Source of the DNA: Rostratula benghalensis
Taxonomy: Eukaryota > Chordata > Aves > Charadriiformes > Rostratulidae
DNA length: 64,000 nt
Direction of reading: 5' to 3'
Assembly: GCA_013399305.1 (NCBI GenBank)
Contig: VXAI01000009.1
Span: 1,785,372-1,849,371 of the forward strand
In this document: one piece after another, positions 51,201 to 59,880 of the stretch
Numbering within the stretch: the stretch's first letter is position 1
Layout of the letters: each line of letters opens with the position of its first letter
The notes under the pieces: model-generated
The model's input: the letters and a program-made list of their open reading frames with translations, nothing else
What the model was told of the DNA's origin: nothing
Database searches by the model: none
Program-made: the position numbers and the translations under genes

Positions 51201-54200
51201 GGTATGTACCATGGCTTTGCATAAATTTCAGAAAAATAAGGAAACGGAGGCACCTAACATCCAACAGTGCCTTGAGGCCTTATGAACAATGTTGAGTGTT
51301 TGTGAGGTGTCAAAAAACCCCTTGTTTTCTTGCATTGTAATTGTTTTCTTTTTTACAGTATGGCTTCATCAGACAAGAATAGGTCTCAGTTTATATGATG
51401 TGGCAGGACAGGGCTACCTCAGAGAATCTGTAAGTAAATTCTGAATTAACTTAATGTCTGCCTTTACTCACATGACAGAGCCTTAGAAAGGCTCCAATTT
51501 TCTTTCACACTTATCTCATAAAAGCTCGTATCATCTAGATTTGGAGTAAGCACATTTGTTTGGATAAGTAGCAGTCTCCATATTCTTGAGATCCAGTAGT
51601 GAGAGTGCTGCTAGCCTTTTTAATGTGGTTAATTCTCTGAAAAGTAGATTGTGGATATCAAGATTTCATGTCATTAGCACTTTAATTAGCTTTAGTTGGA
51701 AATAGTAGAAATCACCAAAAAAAGGATGGCTCGAGTGGGCCTCAATGAACTACTCTCCTGTTCCAACAGTAGTAAATATTATAAATAAGAAGGTTCTAGT
51801 TACTACTCTATTTTAAAAAAAAATCTGTTAAAGAATATTCATTAATAGGATAATCTGATTAGGAGTTAGGCATTGAAAAGAGGTACAGCTAAATGCATTT
51901 ATATTTACGTGTGTGTATCATCTCCTTTGTTAACACTGCTTTACTCGTTGACCGTTTCAGTCATGGCATCACACGCCCATGTGTGTGACAGGATTTCTTG
52001 CATGGAGATGGAAGCTTTTTTTACCTGCTTTTATGCTCCTTCCTGCATTGTTGCAGGATGGTCTTTTTAACAAAATATACTTGAAAGTCAGGGTGAAATA
52101 TAGCAAACGTGCAACAATAGTAGTGTTTTCTTTCTTAATTCTGCAGGATTTAGAAAACTATATTTTGGAGCTCATCCCTACTTTGCCACAACTAGATGGT
52201 TTGGAAAAATCTTTTTACTCCTTCTATGTCTGCACAGCAGTTAGAAAGTTCTTCTTCTTTCTGGATCCTCTCAGAACAGGTAGATCCGTATTTTCAGAAT
52301 CCTTAACATGTGGGAGTATGTTCACTTTTAAGATGTTTCCACTGAAGCTACTTGTGTTTTCAAAGTAATATGTATTTGTCTTTGTAGGCTTTTGTTCAGT
52401 TATTTTGTATCTGAAAATTAATCTCTGCTGAAGACCACGAGTCTTTATGTGGGTCTAATAATTTACTTCTACAGCTGATGAATTTCCATGAGATGCCCAT
52501 CAGTTGTGGTATTACAGAGTTATCTTGTACAAATTGAGAAATAAGGTATTATTTCATCATAATGCATCACTAGCAGTAGCCAATTTTATAAGCATTTAGG
52601 ATGAATAGAAAACACAGTAATTACCAACAGAACTGCTTGGCAGAGCATCCACAGGGATGGAAGTGCTGAAGAATGCTTACTGTGATGTGGGTGTGCTGCT
52701 TCTGGGACAGAATTTGTGTGCACCATGTAAACTCATTAGAAAAGGTTTGCAGTTATGGCTGCTAATCCTTGTTACAGATGTAGCTCCCTGGGACCACAGT
52801 TTGCTTTTTTCATGTGCCCTTGATTTGAGAACACATGCAGTTTGTGACTTAAGATCTAGCTGTGCCACTCGAAGTCGTCAGGGTTGTGTGAGCAGTAGCT
52901 TCTGGCAGGGGTAATTACAAACATGTAGAGAGGGGGTGTGAAGTTAAAATGCCATTATTTTGCACAGCTGTTTGTGCTGTGTCTGTGCACAACTCAAAGC
53001 TACACCAGCAGAAGTGTGTTCTGCCACTTTAGCTTTGTGTCACATTGGTAGTTTCTGAAGATGTAAAAATATCACATCACTTAAGAGACTCTTATACCAA
53101 CAAAAGTTTTAAGTGTGCTTTCTTTGCATTTTTTATTTTTACATTTTGAGTTGAACACTTGGTGTTGTTTTTAATCTAGTTTTCTGCCTTTTAAGGCTTC
53201 AGAATAACTTCTCTTCTGCCAATATCAAGCTAGTTTTATTCCGCCATTTTAAAAGCTATTTTAATTTTATCTCTTCAATTTCAGCCTTATCCTTGATGCT
53301 AGAAGGTGGTTTTGTTTTTTAAAAAATGCATAATTTTTTTCTGCTCAGAACACTTCTTTTTTAAGTTCTACCCCCTGAATGAGAACAGTCAAATAGGCAT
53401 TTTGGCTTGGCAACTGTTAAAATGTATTTTCCTTTTCTTGCTGCAGGGAAGATAAAGATACAGGATATTTTAGCTTGCAGCTTCCTGGATGACTTACTGG
53501 AGGTAAAGATCTCTTAGCATATATTATTGTATTTTAATTTACTCTTTCTGAATTCTAATTTTATGTTTCACTTAGTTAAGGGATGAAGAACTTTCGAAGG
53601 AAAGTCAGGAAACAAACTGGTTTTCTGCTCCTTCTGCATTAAGAGTTTATGGTAGGTTCCTTTACATGAGAAAACTTCCTTCCCCCACCCCTGCCTTTTC
53701 TCTCTCCTCTCTGCCTTGTAGGACTTAGTCACATTCTTAGCATTATTTTTTCTCTTTTTTTGCCTCTTTAAAACCTCCTGATAACTTGTCTTTTCAACTC
53801 CTGTAGCTGTCCTTTCAGTGTATCTTCCTGACTTGCTTGGCAGTTTCAGTTGTCCACTGTTGCTCTTTACCATGGTTTTATCCTGTCATTTTGTGTTTGT
53901 TGCACAAGGTACAAGATTGCTCTGTAACCTTTTTTGACTGTCCTATTCATACTTTTGCATGACCTTTACCTCTTTTTTTTTTTTTTCCATGTTTACAGCA
54001 GATCCATTTAAAATAATCTGCTCTTAGCCTTGTGCTCCTTTCTCTGTATACACAGCCTTTACTTTTGAGCCATTACCTTAGAGCAGAACTAATAGCATCT
54101 CATTATGGGAATCCTGCTTCCCCCCCAGCCATGTGCTGTGTTGCTTTATGATGCTCTGTGAATATTATTGTGAATCTAGCATATTCCCACTTAACTGCAT

Positions 54201-57200
54201 TAGACTTTATGATTACAGTTAAATAAAAGTTTTAAAAGCACTGAATTTTCTTTCTCTGTTGAAACAGTTCTTTGCTGAGACAGGTCTATTATGTTTTGCC
54301 CCCTGTATTTTTCCCCCAGGCCAGTACTTAAACCTTGATAAAGACCACAATGGCATGCTCAGCAAGGAAGAACTGTCCCGGTATGGAACAGGGACTCTGA
54401 CAAACGTCTTTTTGGACCGTGTCTTTCAGGAATGCTTAACTTACGATGGAGAAATGGTAATCTTTTCACTTTGTTCACAATATGAAAACTTCGGCTTACT
54501 GAGACAGCAAATATGCCTTCATGAGTATCTTTAAAATACAGAGTGGCTTTAGGTGAAGTAACTTTTATTGTTGTGCTCACAGATGACCAAGCAGCAGATT
54601 AGAAAATTAATTTTCTTCACGGCAAAGTGATTGTTGTTTGTTTTCAAAAGCAGAGGGTGATACAAAACCAAGACAGGGATAAAGTTTCTCACACATTTAA
54701 TAACGTAAAGTCCATGTTGAAAAATATAGAGATGTAGCAAGGCTTTTTAGTTGCATGTAATTCTTTAAAGAGGACCAAAGACAAGTGGCATGCTTGAAAC
54801 TAGTGCAAGTTAGCTAACATGTCTACTTCTTCATGAAGACAACAGGATTTTTTGTTGCAAGCTTTCCATAAGCTGTGAAAAATGGGAAGTCTAAATAAAT
54901 CAGAGTTAAAATAAAAACTTGTATTTATTTTGAAAGTTTTACTTAACGTATTGCTCTTCCTGTTGTCTGCATTCAGATGAGTGAAGTCTAAAAGTGATAG
55001 GATTTCTATCTTTCTTACAACAATATCTTGATTGGGAAACTAATAATCAGTACTAATGGAAAAGAGAAGAGTGATACACATCTGTGAGGTCTACTGATGC
55101 TTCTACCACATGATTTATCAAACTGCCTACTCTAGGCTAAGGATTATACATTTAATTGGCCATATAGTTCACCTGTTTGCTGACAGTAGGCTTACTGCCG
55201 CTGGATGTTTAATTTGTGGTAATAAGAAACTTTTAAATGGCTTTTCTTCACTAATCGTGTATGTTCAGCAGTCTAAGGATCTCTTAAACATTGTTTAAAA
55301 CTACATATTGTATGTGTCATTTGGATTTATGCTTGGAATCCTGTTTTACCTCTCAGGTGGCAGGATTTCCTATCATCATCAATCATTAAAAACTTAACTT
55401 TTCTGGTCACGTTGGTGGTAGCAGCCATTTTCTATTTCATGTTGTCTTTTTCAGAAAATAAACTGATCCCCTACAATGAAATAGCTGCCAATTATAAAGT
55501 TCCTGCTTGCAAAATCAATTTAGAAAGAAGACTGTAATAAACATGATTGTGTCTACTTTTAGGACTATAAAACCTACCTGGACTTTGTGCTTGCATTAGA
55601 AAACAGAAAAGAGCCTGCAGCTTTGCAATATATTTTCAAACTGCTTGATATAGAGAACAAAGGATACCTGAATGTCTTTTCCCTTAATTATTTCTTTAGG
55701 GTAAGTCTCTTTATACAGGTAGGCCATTTTCTGTGTTTATAGTGTTATAGCCTGTGTTGCTTCTGCATGCAGATCCGCAGGAAATCACTTTAAATTACGA
55801 GTACCCGCTGGGAGGCTGGTAACTACTTCTAAGAAGATTTAAAATATTAAAAAAAAAAATATTCCAAAACTTGGAAAGAATTCAAAAGGCATTTTCAGTG
55901 TTTTATCTGCAGTTGAAATTAACTGTTTTGATTTTGTTTGGGAAAAATATTTTCCATTGATTTTTTTTTTAAATTGTCTTAAAATTGCCTAATGATTACC
56001 TATTAAATTCTTCATGATGGTTCTAATTGGTTATTGCCCATGGTTTTAATTTCCACTGTAATCCTAAAATTCAGTAGAAGAAATGAAAATAATGAAATGC
56101 AGTGATGGGCCTGTACAGCTGTGGGATTTTTCATTCAATTTATTGATTGCAAAAAGCTTCTTGCATTTTTCGTATTATATGTTTTTATCTGTTGCTTCCA
56201 GCATAGATTTAACATAAGCTTTTTTTTTTTTTTTTTAGTTGCTATTAAAATTAACCTAAGACTTCCTCCAAATTGTGGTTTGAGTGTGAATGGTTTGTTT
56301 GTTTCTCTTCCGGCTTGTGGTGGTTTTGGCTTAGGGGGAGGCAGAATTTTTTTTTGTCTTGGGTTTGTTGTTTGTTTTGGTTTTTTTAACAGATACCTGA
56401 GGTACCTTGGGAAGGAAAAGAGTATTTTTGCTGTGGATGGTTTAAGCTGAGTTATGTGTGATGGGGTTTTTTTTCAGAGACAAGATCCCTTCAATGTTAT
56501 CTATTCAGACACAGGGACTAGCACTTCCATGTTCTTTTTTGTGGATCTTTGTATTATAACTGTCAAAATAAACAATGTCACTGTACTTTGCCACGTGCAC
56601 AAGGTAGGATGAACGCGGTCCATGGCTCATTCAGCTCATTAAGTAAAGCATTCAGGCCTGCTCAAGGCATAATGTTACATCCACATTATGTCTCTGTCGT
56701 AGTATGTCTCCAGTTGAACATCAGCTTTGATGGTGACCGTATCATTTTGTCAAAATAAGATTTATCTGGAAGACCTTTTCTGAAATGAAAAGGCTTTTTT
56801 TAAAAAACAAACAAACACCACCACCACCACCCCCAAAAAAATAAAACCCCAAACCCAACCTACAACATTTTTCTTTTAGTGTCATGGAAACATCAAATTA
56901 GTGTGGAATAGACCTTTGGAGGTCACCTGCTCAGAGCGTGGTTAAGTGAAGTTGCTCAGGGCTTTTGCCAGGCAAGTTTTGGGTATCTCCAAAGAGGGAG
57001 AGTCTGTGGCCTCTTTGGGCAACACATGCTGCTGTCTGACTACGCTGCCTGAAAAGACTTTTCTCCCCTCACCCTTTCTGCCATCTTTTTCTAATTGGAA
57101 TACCTCTTGCTGCAGTTGGTGTCCACTGCCTCTTGCCCTTTCACTGTGTGTCTCCAAGGAGAGTCTCACCATGTTGTCTCTAGCCACTTGTTGGGTAGCT

Positions 57201-59793
57201 GGAGATAGCCATTGAATTTCCCCCACCACCCCAGCTTTCTGTTCTCCAGGTGAACTGATCCCATCTCCAGTCTCTCCCCTCGGCTGTGCTTTACCCTGTC
57301 GAGATCCTGATAGCCCTCTAGTGGGTTCCCACTGGTTTTTCAGTGTCTGATAAATGGGAGCCCAAAGCTGTTAGGCTGCATCTGGAGTACTGTCTCCAAA
57401 TGTTGAGTCAGGAGGAATAATCACTTCCCCAGATCTGGCTATGCCTGTACTGATGCAACCCAGTATTTATCTGCCTTCATCACTGCAAGGGCACCCTGCA
57501 GATTCTTCTTCAACAACTTCTTGTGCCTTTTGAACTTCATAATTAACTTTGTTTAGGAGTTGTAGGTGTGTTGGGCAACAGTTGGGCCAGAACCTGGCAA
57601 TACTAAGGATCCTAAGGAAAATAAGCAATGACTTGTCTGCTCTCCCTGCTTTTACAGCTCACCATTCCCACCACTTTCTGCACTTCTGTTCACATGGCAG
57701 AAGGATTCAGGAAGGCTACAGGCCATTTCAACTGTCTCTGACTCTGATTTTATTAAAGGGTGGTAATTTACAGTTTTTCATTTTACAAAAACATGAATTT
57801 TAGTGTTGTCATAGTACATCAGTGACTCTAATAAGAAAGCAATTTAACAAGGTTATTCTGCATAAGCTACTGTGCTGTGTGTACTATTGCTGTGTGTCTC
57901 CAGTTACATGCTTACTCTAAGGCTTAGTTATTGAAAAGGTTCCTCGACTACAGCAGATGCTTGATCATACTCCAGAATGTGTACCTCCTGTAAGCTTCTG
58001 GAAATGGAATGTTCTAAGTTTTCCTTGAAATCAGAACAGCTCCTTTTGATTCTGTGAATGATTGCTCTGTGGATACTGAGGCTGTGGTGATAACAGCTCT
58101 GCTGACAAGGCTCTGCCACTTGTGCTAGTGAAATGGTCAGTTTTGTTCATGGCTATTATTTTAGCAGAGGTTTGGTGATGGAGCTAGTTCAATAAAAGAA
58201 CTAAGGGTAGGGAATACTATTTTGCTCAAAATGAGAAATGCCCATTTACAGCATGAACAAGGAGAACCCTTCCACGCATGGGCAAATGCTCAAATAGACA
58301 AACACATTGGCTCCCTCACGTTATTTGACCAACCAAAATACAAGTTCCATTTTCAAAGTAATGGGAAGTGTGAGTATCCATACTGCTTTGTCTGTCTGCT
58401 GGTTGGTCTTTTCCCTTCCCTCTTTCCCTAATCTGTATTTCACACTCTGTCAGAAAACTGAACCTTCCTGGTTTGAGTGTATTGCCATCTTAAACTATGA
58501 GTGATGACACTCAAGTGTCTGCATATCCATGCCATGCCATTTGCTGTGTGCTCAAGCACTGGTCATAGTGAAAGCTTCTTGCTTTCCTGCCATACTGACT
58601 GAGAGCTGTGAACCTAGAGATGGGTATCCCCGATTATGCCTTGACTCACCCACCTCACTTGTGGAGAATTGACTGCAAGCTGTACCACGAATGCTTTGTC
58701 ACAGGGCAATCCAGCTTAAAATGCAGAAACATTAAAAAAGTTTCATACAGTGTCAGTATAATACTGCACTACCTGTTCCTAACTCTGCTTTTGTGTCTAG
58801 GCTATTCAGGAACAAATGAAAATCCATGGCCAAGAACCAGTTTCCTTTCAGGATGTCAAGGTTAGTTTTCCTGAAGAGAGTACTACGGGGAATATTGGAA
58901 TAAGTCTTTCATAGTTAACTTCTGTTATACTGTAGTTTCTAGGTTGCTGTATATTTACTTGCAGAGTAGTAGAGATGATCTGACTTGTCCTACCCATAGG
59001 TTTGAACATGTCTATCTGTTCAGCAGTTGCCTGTAAGAAATCTGGTACGTGCTGTTGTAGTTGCTTCCTTACTCACAAAGTACCTGGTAAATATATGTTG
59101 CTGTGCCTTGTGTTTGAAGATACTTGGTGTGCCCATTCTACAATTCAGGATCATGCCTTGGGGCAGGGGGGTGGGACTGGTGACAAAAAAAACCTGTCTA
59201 GAAAACTCTATTACTGCCTGCTTTACAGTTAGCAGGTTTAGTACTTAAAAAAAAGAAAAGGAAAAAAAAAAAAAACCCAACACAAAACCAAGAGCTTCTA
59301 TAAACTTAGGTCATACAAGTGAACTGAGTTTCCTGTTGCCTCTTCGAGGCCAAAGCCTCCCAAGAAAATCAAATTCTTACTTGAAATGTGGCTGCTGAGC
59401 ACACTGCTCGGATCTGTAGCCAATTACTGTGCTTTGTATGTTAAGGGGTTTGGGAGTTAACTGCTCTTTTTGTCAATTGGTGTGGCTGGCACTAGTCACC
59501 CAAAGATCATTCTGCATGTGGTATAAAGTAGCCATTATTCTGCTCATTAATGTGTGGGGCTTTTTCCCCACTTTTTACTTTTTTTTTTTTTTTTTTTCTT
59601 TAAGGATGAAATCTTTGATATGGTAAAGCCTAAGGATCCTTACAAGATCTCCCTTCAAGACTTAATCAATAGCAGTCAAGGAGACACTGTCACCAGCATT
59701 CTCATTGACCTGAATGGGTTCTGGACGTACGAGAACAGAGAGGTCCTTGTGGCGAGTGATAACGACAGCGCTGCTGATGTTGATGATACGTGA
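45242..59793 (+). CDS. PPP2R3C: PPP2R3C (G5PR), PP2A regulatory subunit B'' gamma, complete
   Basis: This gene encodes the B''-gamma regulatory subunit of protein phosphatase 2A, which also associates with PP5 and the GANP complex (family knowledge). Thirteen coding exons join in phase: 45242-45290, 45998-46125, 47201-47305, 47900-48012, 48827-48924, 51359-51429, 52147-52279, 53447-53502, 53576-53651, 54320-54456, 55563-55700, 58801-58860 and 59605-59793. They total 1353 nt and encode 450 residues plus stop; human is 453. One EF-hand loop is canonical, DKDHNGMLSKEE at residues 283-294, with all ligand positions intact. Degenerate EF-like loops occur at about 228-239 and 351-362. The C-terminus is acidic (ADVDDT). 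The start ATG has a strong context (GCCATGG). All introns are GT-AG. The first 16 residues, encoded by exon 1, are arginine-rich and less conserved than the rest. Confidence 0.97.
45291..45997 (+). other. PPP2R3C intron 1
   Basis: A 707-bp intron whose first 400 bp remain GC-rich and CpG-rich as part of the promoter island. The rest is AT-rich. The long ORFs on both strands here follow from low stop-codon density and resemble no protein. Confidence 0.85.
45998..46125 (+). CDS. PPP2R3C: PPP2R3C exon 2
   Basis: This 128-nt exon encodes KKSEQELKDEEMELF and FTKYYMEWKGGRK through IPRFYYR. Acceptor TACTCAG, donor GTAAGT. Confidence 0.96.
46126..47200 (+). other. PPP2R3C intron 2
   Basis: A 1.1 kb intron with no recognised feature. 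Confidence 0.85.
47201..47305 (+). CDS. PPP2R3C: PPP2R3C exon 3
   Basis: This 105-nt phase 0/0 exon encodes LPAEDEVLLQKLREE through LLDNEELQ, nearly identical to the mammalian sequence I recall. Donor GTAAGA. Confidence 0.97.
47306..47899 (+). other. PPP2R3C intron 3
   Basis: A 594-bp intron with a short GA microsatellite at 47,689-47,704. Nothing else is recognised. Confidence 0.85.
47689..47704 (+). repeat. GA microsatellite
   Basis: About eight GA units in PPP2R3C intron 3. Confidence 0.8.
47900..48012 (+). CDS. PPP2R3C: PPP2R3C exon 4
   Basis: This 113-nt exon encodes NLWFLLDKHQTSPMIGEEAM and the following residues to AGPKC, plus two bases. Acceptor TTTCTAAG, donor GTAAGG. Confidence 0.96.
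48013..48826 (+). other. PPP2R3C intron 4
   Basis: An 814-bp intron with no recognised feature. Confidence 0.85.
48827..48924 (+). CDS. PPP2R3C: PPP2R3C exon 5
   Basis: This 98-nt exon encodes QFFTAKIFAKLLHNDPYGR and SIMQFFNYVMRK. Acceptor TTTTACAG, donor GTTAGG. Confidence 0.96.
49168..49331 (+). repeat. A/C-only low-complexity block
   Basis: About 160 bp made almost entirely of A and C: a 14-base A run, then ACAACAACA, then AAACCC-like runs. The opposite strand is G/T-rich and could form G-rich structures in non-template DNA. The long ORFs here are artefacts of composition. Confidence 0.85.
50318..50612 (-). mobile_element. CR1 LINE 3' fragment in PPP2R3C intron 5
   Basis: On the plus strand it begins TCATAGAATCATAGAATTGT, which is the reverse complement of the CR1 terminal repeat, followed by the TTGGAAGGGAACTTTAAGAT-like tail. 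The minus strand shows the FYTERVIKHWNGQPREAVE remnant. It is antisense to the gene. Confidence 0.92.
51359..51429 (+). CDS. PPP2R3C: PPP2R3C exon 6
   Basis: This 71-nt exon encodes WLHQTRIGLSLYDVAGQGYL and RES. Acceptor TTTTACAG, donor GTAAGT. It lies downstream of a 2.4 kb intron that contains a CR1. Confidence 0.96.
51430..53446 (+). other. PPP2R3C introns 6 and 7
   Basis: Two introns (51,430-52,146 and 52,280-53,446) flank exon 7. They show no recognised repeat or gene. Confidence 0.8.
52147..52279 (+). CDS. PPP2R3C: PPP2R3C exon 7
   Basis: This 133-nt exon encodes DLENYILELIPTLPQLDGLE through FFFFLDPLRT. It contains the start of a degenerate EF-hand-like loop. Donor GTAGAT. Confidence 0.97.
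53447..53502 (+). CDS. PPP2R3C: PPP2R3C exon 8
   Basis: This 56-nt exon encodes KIKIQDILACSFLDDLLE. Acceptor TTGCTGCAG, donor GTAAAG. Only a 73-bp intron separates it from exon 9. Confidence 0.96.
53576..53651 (+). CDS. PPP2R3C: PPP2R3C exon 9
   Basis: This 76-nt exon encodes LRDEELSKESQETNWFSAPS and ALRVY plus one base. Acceptor TTCACTTAG, donor GTAGGT. Confidence 0.96.
53652..55562 (+). other. PPP2R3C introns 9 and 10
   Basis: Introns 53,652-54,319 and 54,457-55,562 flank the EF-hand exon. They are AT-rich with short T tracts and no recognised element. Confidence 0.8.
54320..54456 (+). CDS. PPP2R3C: PPP2R3C exon 10: canonical EF-hand
   Basis: This 137-nt exon encodes QYLNLDKDHNGMLSKEELSR and continues to CLTYDGEM. 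The loop residues at positions 1, 3, 5, 6, 8 and 12 (D, D, N, G, L, E) fit a calcium-binding EF-hand. Acceptor TTCCCCCAG, donor GTAATC. Confidence 0.97.
55563..55700 (+). CDS. PPP2R3C: PPP2R3C exon 11
   Basis: This 138-nt phase 0/0 exon encodes DYKTYLDFVLALENRKEPAA and LLDIENKGYLNVFSLNYFFR. The second part is a degenerate EF-hand that lacks the acidic residue at position 12. Donor GTAAGT. Confidence 0.97.
56802..56863 (+). repeat. A/C-rich simple repeat with a CAC run
   Basis: AAACAAACAAACA is followed by (CAC)n and AAAACCCCAAACCC. It lies just beside the old CR1. Confidence 0.8.
56900..57550 (-). mobile_element. Old, degraded CR1 in PPP2R3C intron 11
   Basis: The plus strand carries recognisable antisense CR1 blocks: GACCTTTGGAGGTCACCTG, GGGTATCTCCAAAGAGGGAG, CTCTTTGGGCAACA, and farther on GATGCAACCCAGTATTTATC and CTGCAAGGGCACC. 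The conserved frame is broken and many positions differ, so the copy is older than the other three. The boundaries are approximate. Confidence 0.75.
58801..58860 (+). CDS. PPP2R3C: PPP2R3C exon 12
   Basis: This 60-nt exon encodes AIQEQMKIHGQEPVSFQDVK. Acceptor TGTGTCTAG, donor GTTAGT. A 3.1 kb intron with an old CR1 precedes it. Confidence 0.96.
58861..59604 (+). other. PPP2R3C intron 12
   Basis: A 744-bp intron with an A-rich tract at 59,247-59,290 and a long T-tract before the last exon. Confidence 0.85.
59247..59290 (+). repeat. A-rich tract in PPP2R3C intron 12
   Basis: Adenine runs interrupted by G, ending in ACCCAACACAAAACC. Confidence 0.75.
59605..59793 (+). CDS. PPP2R3C: PPP2R3C exon 13 (stop codon)
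   Basis: The terminal exon encodes DEIFDMVKPKDPYKISLQDL through FWTYENREVL and the acidic tail ADVDDT, then TGA. The acceptor follows a T-tract of about 20 bases (TTCTTTAAG). Confidence 0.97.
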   Translation, partial: DEIFDMVKPKDPYKISLQDLINSSQGDTVTSILIDLNGFWTYENREVLVASDNDSAADVDDT

Positions 59794-59880
59794 CTGAACA
59801 GGAACAGGCTAGAGGTATCTCAGTCCCATGCACCATTTTTTTTTTTTTTAAATAAATATTTTGGACTTTTTCCCTGTGTA
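59794..59880 (+). terminator. PPP2R3C: PPP2R3C 3' UTR and polyadenylation signal
   Basis: AATAAA at 59,851-59,856 lies about 60 bp after the stop and is followed by a T/G-rich stretch. This suggests a very short 3' UTR. Further AATAAA copies downstream (for example near 60,663) could serve as alternatives. Confidence 0.65.

Larger units (their letters stand above)
48925..51358 (+). other. PPP2R3C intron 5
   Basis: A 2.4 kb intron that contains an A/C-only low-complexity block (49,168-49,331) and a reverse-oriented CR1 fragment (50,318-50,612). Confidence 0.85.
55701..58800 (+). other. PPP2R3C intron 11
   Basis: The largest intron of the gene (3.1 kb). It contains an A/C-rich simple repeat (56,802-56,863) and an old reverse CR1 copy (about 56,900-57,550). 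Confidence 0.85.
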
